Below are positions 43,073-54,727 of a stretch of 64,000 nt of DNA, one piece after another. The translations under genes and the position numbers were made by a program. The first letter of the stretch is position 1, and the number at the start of each line of letters is the position of its first letter. Below the pieces are notes generated by a model. The model was not told where the DNA came from, made no database searches, and was given only the letters and a program-made list of their open reading frames with translations. Source of the stretch: Ypsolopha sequella (lineage: Eukaryota > Arthropoda > Insecta > Lepidoptera > Ypsolophidae); assembly GCA_934047225.1 (NCBI GenBank), contig OW203992.1, positions 9,475,501 through 9,539,500 of the forward strand, given 5' to 3'.

Positions 43073-43809
43073 CAAGGTTTGCGATACGGGAGATAACGTT
43101 TTTCTTTTTGTTTTTGTCGTTTAGAAAAAAATGAGTATTTTCTAAACGGTACTATTTTTTGTTATACCTACTTTTCTAGTTGATTTACTGTTACTGAATG
43201 ATTTAATACAAGATTATTAACTATAGATGTCTATTCCTAGAGTAGGTTTTTTTTATGGATCTGGGGCTTAGAGTGAAAATAATGTTATAGTCATTTTTGC
43301 AATAATAAGATAATATTCATCACTTTGCTCTCGTTACTCGTACAACTTCACCTTACTAGAGAGAAAATACAAGATGTAACAAGCGATATTTTCGAACGAA
43401 TTGAGTCTTAAAAACACAAAACAAGAAAAAAAAAACTTTTTTTTTTAATAATACAATTTACATAAATATTTAAGTATACGGAGTTTCTTTTTGTGAGCCT
43501 GTGAAATTCGAAATACCAATTCGCATCGTTCTAAATTCAAAACCCTTCTTTTCCCTGAAAAAAATTGACTTTTGCTCCCTGGTTTTAAGGAACAAAGGCG
43601 CGCTTTTTGAGCTAGTAAGGTGAAAAATCGGCTCCCGGTCCATTTGTGCCATCTTTCCATTAAGTTGTATTTACTTAATATAAGTATAAGATACCGTGTG
43701 ATATCATTATTGTTACAATAAAACGACTGAAATTAATTTCTAATTTTTATTTTATATACAAATAGAAATTTTCCTTCCTTTAAACCTAGTTAACTTATTT
43801 TAGCCTTAA
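43073..43809. other. unassigned AT-rich sequence downstream of the lectin gene
   Basis: No gene was recognised. The 71- and 60-codon minus-strand frames at 43445-43660 overlap in different frames and lack any domain. Confidence 0.35.
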
Positions 43810-43815
43810 TTTATT
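43810..43815 (-). promoter_or_regulatory. candidate polyadenylation signal of the lectin gene
   Basis: AATAAA on the minus strand, about 220 bp after the lectin stop codon. Other AATAAA matches exist in this AT-rich area, for example near 43747, so the choice is tentative. Confidence 0.35.
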
Positions 43816-44035
43816 ATGCTGTACATTTTGTACGGAAGCGCGGGTAGGCAGTGCATACGAAGGAGATCCAGAACAAAAGTATGGCAAGTTTTAGATTGTG
43901 CGCTAATAAATACAGATGCTACATGACGATGAATGCTTCTGAACTTTGCTGTGCTATAACGTGTATTGTGAATGTGAAATATGGTAGGAGATTCAGCACT
44001 GGAACTGACTGAAAGTAAGACTTAAGTAGGTGTGA

Positions 44036-47000
44036 TCACAGACGGAGGCCAGGGTTGGTGCTGGCGACGTAGTTGAGTAGTTCTTCAGAGTCCTCGCAGA
44101 CGACCGGCTTCTCGTGGTAGCAGGCGACGTCGTGCCACGCGATGCCATCGCTGTACACGTTGTTGAGGATGGAGAGACAGGACTCGGTGGTGCCGTTGAT
44201 GTCGAACTCGGCGTTGTCGGGCTGCCGCAGCTTCTTGTGCCCGGTCTGTGACCACGGGTTGTAGCCCCAGCCGTTCGGAATCTGGAAGTATACAGGAAGG
44301 TTAGTTCTTTGTTTGTTAACTTTATTTAGCGTATTTTGACAGCCTTTTATTTTAGCTTCAAAATTATTTTAAATCTAATGTAGAGAAAAGCTTGAAGTTT
44401 ATGTTTATGTACAGACGCCAGCAGTTCAAGCTCTCTGATTGTAAAAAAATTTAACAGCCAGGACGCCGCAATAAGAACTGTCAATGTCATATTGGCGTCT
44501 GCAAATAAACAAAAATAATATTACTTACTAATCAATGCATCTCAAAAAGCCAAATTGAAGAAGAAGAAGAAGAGAAATTGAAGAAGGGCCCGTAATACAA
44601 AAGCTTGTATGACTAGATTGGTGGCTGTTAAAAAGGTGTGTTACGATCGTATCAGATGAAAATCTGTGGTTTCCTCTAGGAGACAGACGTGATAAAAAAA
44701 TCTATAAATTCGATTTTTGCTAAGGACACTGTTAACTCGTAAAGTGGCGCAAGCCTAAAACCAAGTTACAGGTCGCGGCAGTAAATAATGCACATCGGCT
44801 TTGTAGGGCATCGTCTCTGTCACCGCACTGTTAGTGCTTCGCGCGACAGAGATGACGCTACGATACGATGTGCATTATTTACTGCCGCGACCTGTACTCA
44901 TTTGTCTATTCAGTAAATATTAGTTTCTGCTTACGTATGAATTAACTCATTGTATCTCGTTTAATTTCCAGAAATTATGTTGTTATTTGTACAAAATATT
45001 ACTTTTATAAAATTTTGAATATAGTTTTATAGTAATGTTAGTAAATGAGTCGACCAAATAAACCCATTTTTAGGGTTTCAAAGTTGAGGCGTAACTATCT
45101 GTCTGTCACAATTTTAAATCTAAGAATCTAAATAACCTACAGGGTTGAACTGTGGCCCAGACATAAGTACCAAATAAAAAAATAAGGTTAGAAAATGTAT
45201 TTTTTGCCCCTATAATTATAGACTAGACGTAGCTATTTAAGAGGCTATGCGAATTTTATTTTTGCCACTGTCACTCCAAGCGAAAAATCGCGCAGTTTGA
45301 GAGGGGCGGATTCAGGGCAAAAGGGAAAAAAGTTGGTTTTATATTTTTATTAAAAAAACTAAACTAGCTAGCAAAATTTCCAAAATCAAAAATCTAGATA
45401 TTGTTGAAACCCATCTAATAAAATATGTTTGAGTTCTGTATATGGCTGCTACTCGTTAAACGAGGAGAAAAAGTGTGTTAGAAGACCTCATTCCAACAAT
45501 TATTTCTATCGGGGAAAGTTTATCCAAACACGTTTTCCAAAATCAGAACCCTAGATTATATAGTCAAAATGCATATACCAGAAATTTATTTAAATTTTCC
45601 GTGTATTTCATGAAATACACAGAAAAGAAACACCCGTATTTTTTTCGCATATCGCCGGCCTCCATCAACTTTTTATATTTTTTCAATATTCAATTCAAAA
45701 CTTTTTATTTCAGCTTTCGCACAGTTTAGCCATAGATTTAAAAATAAAATACAAAAATTGACTTCATAATCAAGTCATAAATAATAAAAATAAATAACTT
45801 TTTTGTATGTAGCATGCCTATTATTATTACAGCTTTCCCTTGCCTGCTCCCCCCTCCCCCCTCAACAAAATCCTAGCTACATCCCTAATGACTCTTGTGA
45901 CTCTATGTAGTTTACGGTAGTACTCTATTTCTTTTATTATTATATTTTTCTTTGCATATACCAGAAACTGATTATAATATTCCGTGTATTTTATGAAATA
46001 CACAGAAACACCCGTATTTTTTTCACATATCGCCTTAAGCTGTATTACTTTCAGCCCTACGGCGATGATAAGTGAGGAATCTATTTAGTTTGTGTCGTCA
46101 TTGGTTCGCGCGATCATTTGATCACACAGATAAGGACTACAATTTCACTAGAATAACTTTGCCCGGCGTTCAGAAAACTCTGTTCTCAGTTTTCTCCTTA
46201 AGAGGATGGCATACCCTAGCAACTTTTTTTACTACCCCTCCAGCACAATAAGTCTAATGGCAAAGACTTTATTTGCTTTTCATAGAGACGATTATAATGT
46301 TGGCTCTCTAGCCTCTTTTTCTTGGACGCGTAATCTCGTACTAGTGATCACGCAGCGAAACAACAAATTTGTGTGTTTTTAACTGATACTGAAATATTTT
46401 GTAGGGAAAAAAGTATTGCATTTAGGTGATATATCTTCATATTTCTATTACCTATTTTATGAAAAAAAAAATCAAGTTGATCTCTTAACCGCGTTCTTGA
46501 AGCGAACGTTTGAAAACCAAAAAAAAGAGGGTGCAAAACATTTATTTTTTTGACAAAAGTATAAATCTTAGTACATTGTTTATACGTAAGATCCCTAGAG
46601 AAAAGATTAATAAACCAAATATATTTTTTTCAATACAAGGAGAGTCCGAATTTCTTCAAACGAATCCTAGATAGCCTGGAGTTGGTCATGCTCTAGGCTC
46701 AGGTACAGTCTTAAGCTTACCTGGTTGGTGGGCGAGATCTTCTCCCGGTTGGCGGACCAGAACCAACCTAAGATATTCTTAGGTTCCAGGTCCTTGCGCG
46801 ACTCGCAGCCCTTGAAGTCACATAGACGACCACTCGTCCATATGTACGGGACGTCATCTGGAAACAGAATAACGATATATCAGAAGAGCTGGCTTCAGAG
46901 GCGAGACAACCGCCAAACCGATAAGGTCAAAAGCCAAAACATAAAATTAGAACATCTAAAAATGTTAAGGGTCACGATCACGTTTAGGCCTTGATAATGA

Positions 47001-47223
47001 AAAGCGGACGTATGAGGCGCACATTCTGAATTATTTGACTTACTCTGCTGGATGAGCTTAAAGATGAGATTGTTCTCTTCCTGCGTTTCCGTGGAGACAA
47101 GGTCCATGCAGTACTCGCGGCAGATGTTCCTACCGTCGAGCCAGTCGAATTTTCTGTTGGCTAGCACGGGGACATGCCCACTGTAGAAGTAGTTGTGGCC
47201 TCGATAGAAGAATTCTTTTGGTC
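44036..47223 (-). CDS. C-type lectin-domain protein, three C-terminal exons
   Basis: Minus-strand exons, 5' to 3': 47223-47044 (180 bp), 46857-46721 (137 bp) and 44281-44036 (246 bp, ending CTG TGA). All borders are GT/AG and phases agree; the first exon starts with two bases of a codon, so it is internal. Exon A reads PKEFFYRGHNYFYSGHVP and later NICREYCMDLVSTETQEENN. Exon B reads QQNDVPYIWTSGRLCDFKGC and GWFWSANREKISPTNQ. Exon C reads IPNGWGYNPWSQTGHKK, QPDNAEFDINGTTESCLSIL and AWHDVACYHEKPVVCEDSEE. This is a complete CTLD with seven cysteines, a QPD motif where galactose-type lectins bind Ca2+ and sugar, and WHD at the WND position. The sequence resembles the conserved insect Clect27/schlaff-type secreted lectin reported in cuticle barrier formation; that orthology is my inference. 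The signal-peptide exon(s) were not found. The stop is close to the domain end, as usual for this family. Confidence 0.9.
44585..44695 (+). repeat. retroelement-remnant repeat fragment
   Basis: GAAGGGCCCGTAATACAAAAGCTTGTATGACTAGATTGGTGG … ATCGTATCAGATGAAAATCTGT matches the 3' part of the repeat at 58560-58690, interrupted and decayed. It lies within the last lectin intron. Confidence 0.5.
44769..44894. mobile_element. TA-flanked palindromic MITE in the lectin intron
   Basis: CAGGTCGCGGCAGTAAATAA TGCACATCG is mirrored exactly by CGATGTGCATTATTTACTGCCGCGACCTG, with TA on each side (44767-44768 and 44895-44896). The core has GTCTCTGTC / GACAGAGATGAC. Confidence 0.85.
45235..46045 (+). repeat. 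dispersed repeat (partner 50440-51075) with R290 insertion
   Basis: Shares GCGAATTTTATTTTTGCCACTGTC, AAGCGAAAAATCGCGCAGTT, GAGGGGCGGATTCAGGGC, GAAGACCTCATTCCAACAAT and the TTCCGTGTATTTCATGAAAT block with 50440-51075. The R290 repeat (45662-45952) interrupts it. The TATACCAGAAA … ATATCGCC end is present both before and after the insertion. Confidence 0.75.
46202..46710 (+). mobile_element. TTAA-flanked element T2, copy 1, next to a lectin splice donor
   Basis: Flanked by TTAA at 46198-46201 and 46711-46714. About 505 bp match 57566-58056 in inverted orientation, also flanked by TTAA. It starts GAGGATGGCATACCCTAGCA and ends CATGCTCTAGGCTCAGGTAC AGTC. No obvious terminal inverted repeats and no coding capacity. 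The GT of the lectin exon-B donor is at 46720-46719, six bases from the TTAA. Confidence 0.8.
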
Positions 47224-48559
47224 CTGCAAACAAAGTTGACAATGATGAGTTGGGTGATCAATCAACGGGACAAATGCAGCGATAACCGAGCTACAGACAC
47301 AAGGCCGTGTGCTCTAACCTCACATAATATATGTAGACGCAACACGAATAAATAACGGCGAATTATTCACAGAGTACAGTTGGTAGATAGGTATGTGGCT
47401 AATGATTAAGTGTATGCGACCCTCAGTCGATGTCAGGGCATGCACCGGATTGCGCAAACACGGTAATGACATTGAATGTTTCTATAGATATTCGCAAACT
47501 TAATAAACAAGGTTGTACGAAAAAACGGCATTTCTTCTAGTAAGTACGCGTTTTCCTATTACACAATATTTAATTATATGGGTATGGAGGAAGGTAGTCT
47601 TTCACACATTCACAAGATACCATCAATCTGTGACCCTTCGGCCTTCGTGGAACTGTGTCTTAGAAAATTATGTAACAAGACATACACAGGTTGTCTTAGA
47701 GAAACACAATAAGCACACATGTAATAATCAAATGAGTTGTTAAAAGAAAATCGTTCTCGTGCTAAAAATAATTAACCAAATAAAAACAGGTATACAGAGT
47801 GTTTAAAATCCATTGTCGTCGCGAGTCGCAGGCGCAGTAAGTGAAGCAGATACTAAGATCACGATGTGTGCCAAGGATCTGGTACCGGATGCGCTTTTTG
47901 CGAACAGCAGTGTTCGGAAATTGCCAGCTTAAAGCTAATGGTCCCATCCGAACCTCATGACCTGAGTCACAAGCCCATGCTCAGCCTTGAATTACGCTCG
48001 GGACTTTTTGATTTGAGCTCCATTATCTTTTAAGGCCGCTTTAATGTAAATGTTATCGACATGATTGTTTTCAACACAAAATAGCGCATCACATACCTAT
48101 TGTTTCTTGTTATCATAATATAAACTGGTGTCGAAACTCGATCGTATGTGTGTGAATATGTATATCACAGAAACCGTAATTAATATGCCGAGTAAACTTT
48201 ACGATCTATTAAATAGACAAATAAGTATTAGCCTCGACGATGACAGCATCGCGGAGTGTGGATAAGGCTGGGACCTTGCATAGTGACAGACAGACGGATG
48301 TGCGATTGTTCTGCATGGACGCAGCATCATTGCGTGAACGACACCACAAAGTTATCTCGCGAATTTTATAAATGCTGCACTAAATGTATGTGATTATCAT
48401 TTAGAACGGATGTCTGCTTGTTATGCATGTATTCATTCATAGGGTCTCATAAACTATGTATTTTTATCTAGGTAGGTACTACTTACAGGATTATTTTAAT
48501 GCGATCATAGAAACTAAACATCAGAGGTACGATTGTGTAAGGAAATAGTCATGAAATCG
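47224..48559. other. unassigned, apparently non-repetitive intron sequence
   Basis: This lies 5' of the first identified lectin exon on the minus strand, so it is presumably intron. I found no repeat partner elsewhere in the window and no exon with a suitable phase. Confidence 0.4.
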
Positions 48560-48663
48560 TCTATCGCTATTGCTTTAAAAGGTAACGTGATTGGCTAGAA
48601 ATGACGTGACTCATCACTTCTAGCCAATCACGCGTACTTTTGAAAACAATAGCGATAGATGTT
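48560..48663. mobile_element. short palindromic MITE
   Basis: TCTATCGCTATTGCTTTAAAA … GTGATTGGCTAGAA is mirrored by TTCTAGCCAATCACGCG … ACAATAGCGATAGA, with a small GTGACTCATCAC centre. Confidence 0.75.
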
Positions 48664-48670
48664 GAAGTTA

Positions 48671-49060
48671 GACAATAAGGCATCAGTTTTGCATTGGATT
48701 CAGTTCCGTCAATCAAGATGGTAAAAATTTGAAAAAAAAATATGGCGTGTTTTTCGACTCAAGACAATTATTAATTTATAAAAAAAACATACTTTCAATC
48801 TTCTTTTAATTGTATTACTTTAAACATTTCACGAAAAAAGCGATTCAGTTCCCATATTTCAAAACCGATTGAAACGAAACCAACACACGTAGATACTAAC
48901 TAGATAAAAACATATTTATTACATAAAGAAATTATAGTCAATGTCTTAATGTAGCCAAGATTTCAAAATATATGAAGTTTAGCGTGGGCGGCATCTGATT
49001 AGATCAGGATAGACCGTTAATAACAAACGTTAGAGCAGGACTGAATTTTAGCATTGTGTA
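48671..49060 (+). repeat. dispersed repeat, partner of 63225-63645
   Basis: ATCAGTTTTGCATTGGATTC, GTTTTTCGACTCAAGACAAT, TTTCAAAACCGATTGAAACG and GTTAGAGCAGGACTGAATTT occur in the same order at 63225-63645, with about 10% visible differences. Confidence 0.8.
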
Positions 49061-49069
49061 TCCCCTTAA

Positions 49070-49413
49070 GAGGCGTTGCGGAGCCATCCTAGTTCATACA
49101 AACGAAATACCAGATATTGTTAAGGTAGTGTGTATTTATTCCGATTGCATTACAGAATATCTAGGTTCCCAAATGTATATTTTGAAAGGCACTGATTTAA
49201 AAACGACAAAATAAGCAATTTAAAATTTGCATAGGAAGCTTATTTTTTTCGTGGTTAATCATTAAATCAGTGTTCTTATTTAATATATATGGGAATCTAG
49301 ATATTCTGTAATGCAATCTGAGTAAATACACACTAGGTACCTTAAGAATATCTATAATTTACAAATGGTTTTGATATTTCGTTTGTATGAACTAGGATTG
49401 CTCCGCCGGTCTC
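49070..49413. mobile_element. TTAA-flanked palindromic MITE (family T3)
   Basis: TTAA at 49066-49069 and 49414-49417. The left end GAGGCGTTGCGGAGCCATCC TAGTTCATACAAACGAAAT is mirrored by ATTTCGTTTGTATGAACTAGGATTGCTCCGCCGGTCTC. The inner arms share GTGTATTTATTCCGATTGCA / TGCAATCTGAGTAAATACAC. Confidence 0.85.
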
Positions 49414-50439
49414 TTAAGAGTATGAGGATTTTATCTTGTAAATGAGGAGTTAAAAAATAAGGAGTAGGAAAATATTAATAAGAAAAGAGATCTTTACTCA
49501 CCAAAGTTTCATGTGTTTTGATAATAGTTATTAAAATAAAAATAAATAAAATAAAATAAAATATAGTTTATTGGGTAACAAATCGTTTTAACAATATATG
49601 AGGTTGATTTCTCCTTTTGAGTGTAAATACAATCGTGCCAGGAGAAAATCACTCTCGCGTAGCAATTTCAGTATTAATACATTTTGTTAAATCTTTTTAC
49701 TTAAGTGAAACTTTTACAGCTATATTTAAGAAGTGACAATCATAGTTTAATTAAGTGTGTAGTGATGTGTGAGAGGGTAAGGGTGTGAGAGGGTGTGTGT
49801 GAGGGTGTGTGTGTGTGTGAGAGGGAGGGTGTGTGTGTTTGTGTAGCGCGTTGTGTTTATGTAGTACATAATAATTTATTATATCTTATTATAATACTTT
49901 ATTTCTCAATATGAATAATAGTTTTTTCTGTTTCCTCATAGCTTAATTTTTTAACCCATTCTTTTAACCCATTAACATTTAACCCATTATGAATACAAAT
50001 ATCTGAATAGTCAGCAGAATAGGTTATTGGTTGCTTATAGATAGATGTATAGAAGATGAAAACAAAATGAATGTACGTTTTACAACTTAATCCAGCTACT
50101 GGTTTATTACATACCAGGTGATCGGATGAAGGCTACGTTGCGAAATTCAGACTCGTGATATTACTGTACCTATCTACCTATACAATCACCAAGATAAACT
50201 CTATTCATTTACCAACGATAAAAATGCAATAAATATCTGTGAAACCCGCTAATAAAGCAATCTGACATACCTACATGTTTGCCAAATAGTGTCACTTGCA
50301 TTGTTTTGATTCGACATCGTGTGAAAATTGCACGAAATACCATTTGGCTACCGTATATGCTCGTTTGTCAATCTGACAACGATGTATATAGTATTCATGT
50401 AGAGCCATCTTCTGATGAATGTAGAGCCTTTCTAGTAGC
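49414..50439. other. unassigned, with a GT-rich microsatellite
   Basis: AT-rich sequence. 49765-49845 is a GTGTGTGAGGG-type low-complexity run, and 49535-49565 is an AAATA run that looks like a retroelement tail. No gene was recognised. Confidence 0.4.
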
Positions 50440-51075
50440 TTTTAATTTAAGAGGATATGCGAATTTTATTTTTCTCACTGTCACTCCAAGCGAAAAATCG
50501 CGCAGTGCGAGAGGGGCGGATTCAGGGCAAAAGGGAAAAAATTTGGTTTTATATTTTTATTAAAAAAACTAAAACAGCTAGCAACATTTGAAAGATCAAA
50601 TCTCTAGATATTATTGAAACACACCTGTTATGGACAGACAGACGGACCCACAGATGGACAAGGAGTCTGGCGTAGGCTAGCCTTCTTTTGACGAAAAGAC
50701 AACAACGTATGACGGACACTGACGGACGGACGACAAAACAATACAGACATCATCGACATCTTTAATAGTGAATAAATACCGATTTCTGGACCAGAAGTCC
50801 TTTTATTTGCTACAACACCTAATAAAATATGTTTGAGTTCTGTATATAATATGGTTTCTATTCGTCAAACGAGGAGAAAAAGTGTGTTAGAAGACCTCAT
50901 TCCAACAATTATTTCTATCGAGGAAAATGTATCCAAACATGTTTTCCAAATTCAGAACCCTAGATTATGTAGTCAAAATGCATATACCAGAAATTTATTA
51001 AAATTTTCCGTGTATTTCATGAAATACACAAAAAAGAAGCACCTCTATTTTTTTACATATCGCCTTAAGTAAAAG
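50440..51075 (+). repeat. dispersed repeat, partner of 45235-46045
   Basis: Same block order as 45235-46045, with a distinct middle (50625-50810) rich in GACAGACGGAC-type sequence. The 79-codon frame at 50833-51072 is repeated in the other copy and has no domain. Confidence 0.7.
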
Positions 51076-51187
51076 AACAAGCGCACGTTTTGAATTTTAT
51101 GTTGGTTATCTTGAAATATGAGGTCTGAAAATTTATTTTTTATATTTGTATTAAATGAGCTTGAAAATGTATTTTTACACTATTTGG

Positions 51188-51448
51188 TTGCCAGATGGTC
51201 GGGATTCGTCGGGATTGTCCCGACATTTCATAAGATGTCCAGAGTCCCGACGAAATACAAATTGTCCCGACAAATAACAAATAACAACGGTCGGCGGGCA
51301 AAAAAGTATTTTGTTGTAATTACTTTAATTGTAATAAAAAATAAAAAAAAATACCTATTCGTAATATTTATTTGTCCCGACCATAATCCCAAAATCCCAA
51401 CTTTTTGAAATTTTCCTTAGATATTTTGGTTTTCCCATCTGGCACCCA
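51188..51448. mobile_element. short TIR element (TTGCCAGATGG ends)
   Basis: GGTTGCCAGATGGTCGGGAT at the left and CCCATCTGGCACC at the right are inverted ends. The interior repeats GTCCCGAC/TCCCGACGAAAT-type phrases. No target duplication was recognised. Confidence 0.6.
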
Positions 51449-52614
51449 TCAGCTATGGCCCTATGTGGAAAAAAATTTTGTACTTTTGTCCGGTCTTATT
51501 GGCGGCTCCGCTACTGTTAAGCTTTAACATTGTGTTTCAAGAGAAAATTAATTTAGTCAGAAAAATCCTCTGATTTTTTTTGCCTAAAAGTAGGACAAAT
51601 TGTCGATTCGGCAGTAAGTACATCGTTCGTAATTACATCTCCTCATCGACCTTCACTTTGGTAGTATAAGTGTCTACAGATGTTATAAACTTTTGTTTGC
51701 CGAATGTTCATGACCTACCGACCAATAACATAAGTACATGCTGTGGAAGAAGTATTTATTTATATTGCGACTCATCATTTTGAAGTACCGATGGAGTTGC
51801 GCCACCGCCAAGGGGCATTCGGCCCGGCATTTTGTTCAGAAAGAACAGGCGTAAGGCCTTCGAAGTGATGAAAACTTTAATCGCTATTGTATACTATTTA
51901 CCTCCGTAGATACAATGGCGTAATGAAACTCCCATGGCAATAAAACCATTTAAACCGACTTTTAGATTGGACCTATTTCACAAACTCCTGAAATGCACGT
52001 GTTCTTTAAATGGTGTTTAGTTTAACTTAAAGATGAATTGGAAATAGTAAACTATCGGCATCATATTCAACACCCAGAAAGGACCCCAATTTTTTTTTGT
52101 AATACAGTATATCTCGATCGGTGCAACGTGCACTTAGTAGATTGTATTGCAAGGGAGCAAAATAAAATTTTTAGGTCGAAGGCGCTATTTTGAAATCCGA
52201 GTAGCGAGGGATTCTAAAGAAGAATCCTGATCGCAGCGAGGGATTCAATATACGTCGCCCGAGGAAAACTAATTTTGGGGCCAAGTGAGACACTACTTTT
52301 CAACCCATCTATGAGAAAAAGAAACAAGAGGCGATTTTAGATATCACTCCAGTATTTCGTTCCTTTTGTCAGGGTGATAGATTCTGTATCACAATTGATG
52401 CGTCTGTTCTTACTTTGGATTTTGATATATAGGTATATGATACTGTTCATACTTGACTAACTCATTTTTCTAAGCCGAGCACGTAGTTCGTGCGTTTTTA
52501 ATTTGCTTTTTTTTAATACAGACGGGCGCACTGCCTTTATAATTTTAATTAATAAGTCCGCCCTTGGTACAATTGTGTGTTGTGTGTTCAAAACTCTGTA
52601 GTAAATTTTTATTT
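51449..52614. other. mostly unassigned
   Basis: The block at 52180-52265 (GTAGCGAGGGATTC repeated, CGTCGCCCGAGG) is dispersed-repeat-like. The remainder has no recognised feature. Confidence 0.35.
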
Positions 52615-53030
52615 AAGGCGATACAACAAAAAAATTGGTTTTTTCAAATCCATTTACTGCACTATAACGTCATCTACGTATTTAATTTTTGGGTAAATGT
52701 TTATAGAGTATTTAATTAAGATTCTCACTGAAGGAAAACGCGATTGGATGGAATTTTCTCGATTGAATTTAATCCCGAAAAGACCTCTCAATTGTTTTAT
52801 TTTTTCCTGTAATTCTGAAATCCTTGCTAAGTTCATTGTGAAATTGCATTCAAAATGTGGATATTATGTATTGGTAAAGTCTCCTTAAAAATCTTTTTGA
52901 CAAAATAGCTAAGTACATTTTATATTAATAAAAAACCGACATTTTGCTACTTTTTCACGAATCCGTCCCACTCGCACTGAAGGTTTTTTCGCATATGGAG
53001 TAACAGGGACGCAAAAAATTTTAGTGTATG
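52615..53030 (+). repeat. dispersed repeat, partner of 25535-25935
   Basis: Contains ACGCGATTGGATGGAATTTT, AAGTACATTTTATATTAATA, AAAACCGACATTTTGCTACT and CGCATATGGAGTAACAGGGA, as in the partner. Confidence 0.6.
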
Positions 53031-54727
53031 CATTCATTCGTTCGCACTCTTTGGTCACGGAACACTACGGAACAACATTCTTGTTCCTAATTCAAAACTC
53101 ATGAAAGTCTCTTGAAGGTCCATAAAACGTACTTTGTACTTTGGTCGCACTTATTGAAGAACCAATCGTAGTTTTTAGAATAGATGGGATGAAAAACAGC
53201 ATTTTGAGTTTTTGACAAGATCAAGATTAATTATGCATTCAATTCCAAGTCCTTATTTATTTATTTTCAAATTGTGGCTTTTTAAATCTAAGCCAAAATC
53301 TTTTTCACTCTTAAGTTTAACAAGATTAATTGTGCGTATAATGTCAGATTGAGCGCCTCATTTTGCATCAATCAGAATAAACTCTATGACGTTTTTTTTT
53401 TTTTTTTTGTTTAAAATAGCCCGTTCTGGGCCGTGGCTGGTACGACAACAACCGAGAAACCGACGCTCACGAAAAACTGAGTTTGTAATAAATTACTCGG
53501 CTTTTAGTTGTACCTATTAAAGTATTCCAAGATATCCTTTGCCCTTTAAAACGTGAAAAACAAAAATTTAGAGGCAACTTCGTATATTTTTCTACCAAGT
53601 GAACTTAAAGCTAATGCGTTTTGGTTAGACATGATATCACAATAGTAGTCTACTGTCTATATTATTTTCGTCAAACCTATTTATCAAGTCACGCAATGTG
53701 TAATGGCCATTTGAAGTTGTGCAGCTGACATTATACGGACCCTTAAGTTGTGCACTTTGCACTTCAAACCAATTTCATTGTAGATTGGAACGCGGAATCA
53801 ACTCGAACTGAGACGAGAAGCCACTGAACAAGTCAAAATAAATTATTAACCGGCTTGATGAATATTGATACATCGATGGATCGGCGACAAAAACGTCTCG
53901 AGTGGTCGGCCGTGAGCCCAAACCATGAGGATCACTAAATTATAAATTCCTATTTAAGGGGCAAGTAGCCGCCAACGACCTTGAGTCGACCTGTGTCGGT
54001 ACAAATATCGACAGAAACTATATTGAAATAACGTTCATATCAGCGCGCACTGCATTACGTCGCTGGGTCTCCGGATAGCGCAAAATAGGATAATAATAAT
54101 ACTTTTTACAAGGACGCGATGGACAGAAAAATATTGCACAAATTATTAATTATATTAAGCTATATTTTCCTTGTTGCATTTTTTTTTACAAATACCATTA
54201 GTGGTTTCTAAGAAATAACCAATTTTACTTCATTTCAGTTGAAAAACTGCTTGACTTTGAACAATATTTTTATAATATTCTTTTAACGCAAGAATAATTT
54301 TCAGAATTTTTTTTTCCTTATAAAGATAAAAAAACAATTTTTTCATAATTATCATTTAAGAGAAATATCGTTATCACTCGACGAACTAATTTTTTATTTT
54401 ATTTTAGTTGTTACCAGTAAGATTAATTTTCGGATGACGCTGGAAGAGGCGCCTTAATGGCGACTCATTAAACGTCCAGTAGCCGAGTGTAAAGATGTCA
54501 CAAACAGTCAAGGCGATCGGTATATACCTTAACATATGCGTATATACGTAGTTAATATCTAGATAATATAAAATATCGTTGTATTAATTATTTATCATCA
54601 AACAGGCTGCTGGAAAAGGAGTTCCAAAACTGTATTTTATAATTTTTTAAACAGACGGAACGAACCGTGGGGGTTTTAGCTTCGCTTGAAAACATCGTGT
54701 TTTTTACGTAAAATGAGCTTATGCTTA
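53031..54727. other. unassigned, apparently non-repetitive stretch
   Basis: No repeat partner was recognised in the window and no coding frame is supported. 53760-54080 has a less AT-rich, non-repetitive character that could be regulatory or a first exon. Confidence 0.35.

Noticed and set aside
44769..44894. MicroRNA precursor candidate (strong hairpin)
   Set aside because: TA flanks and long perfect arms indicate a MITE. Many similar palindromes occur in the window.
50265..50365. Possible first lectin exon on the minus strand with a phase-compatible donor (…FGKHV then GTATGT)
   Set aside because: The phase fits, but the leader is not a convincing signal peptide and the sequence does not look like the expected family N-terminus. 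Chance is likely.
51895..51945. Possible exon with donor on the minus strand (ATGGGAGTTTCATTACGCC…)
   Set aside because: It looks like dispersed-repeat sequence, and no neighbouring exon of matching phase and function was found.
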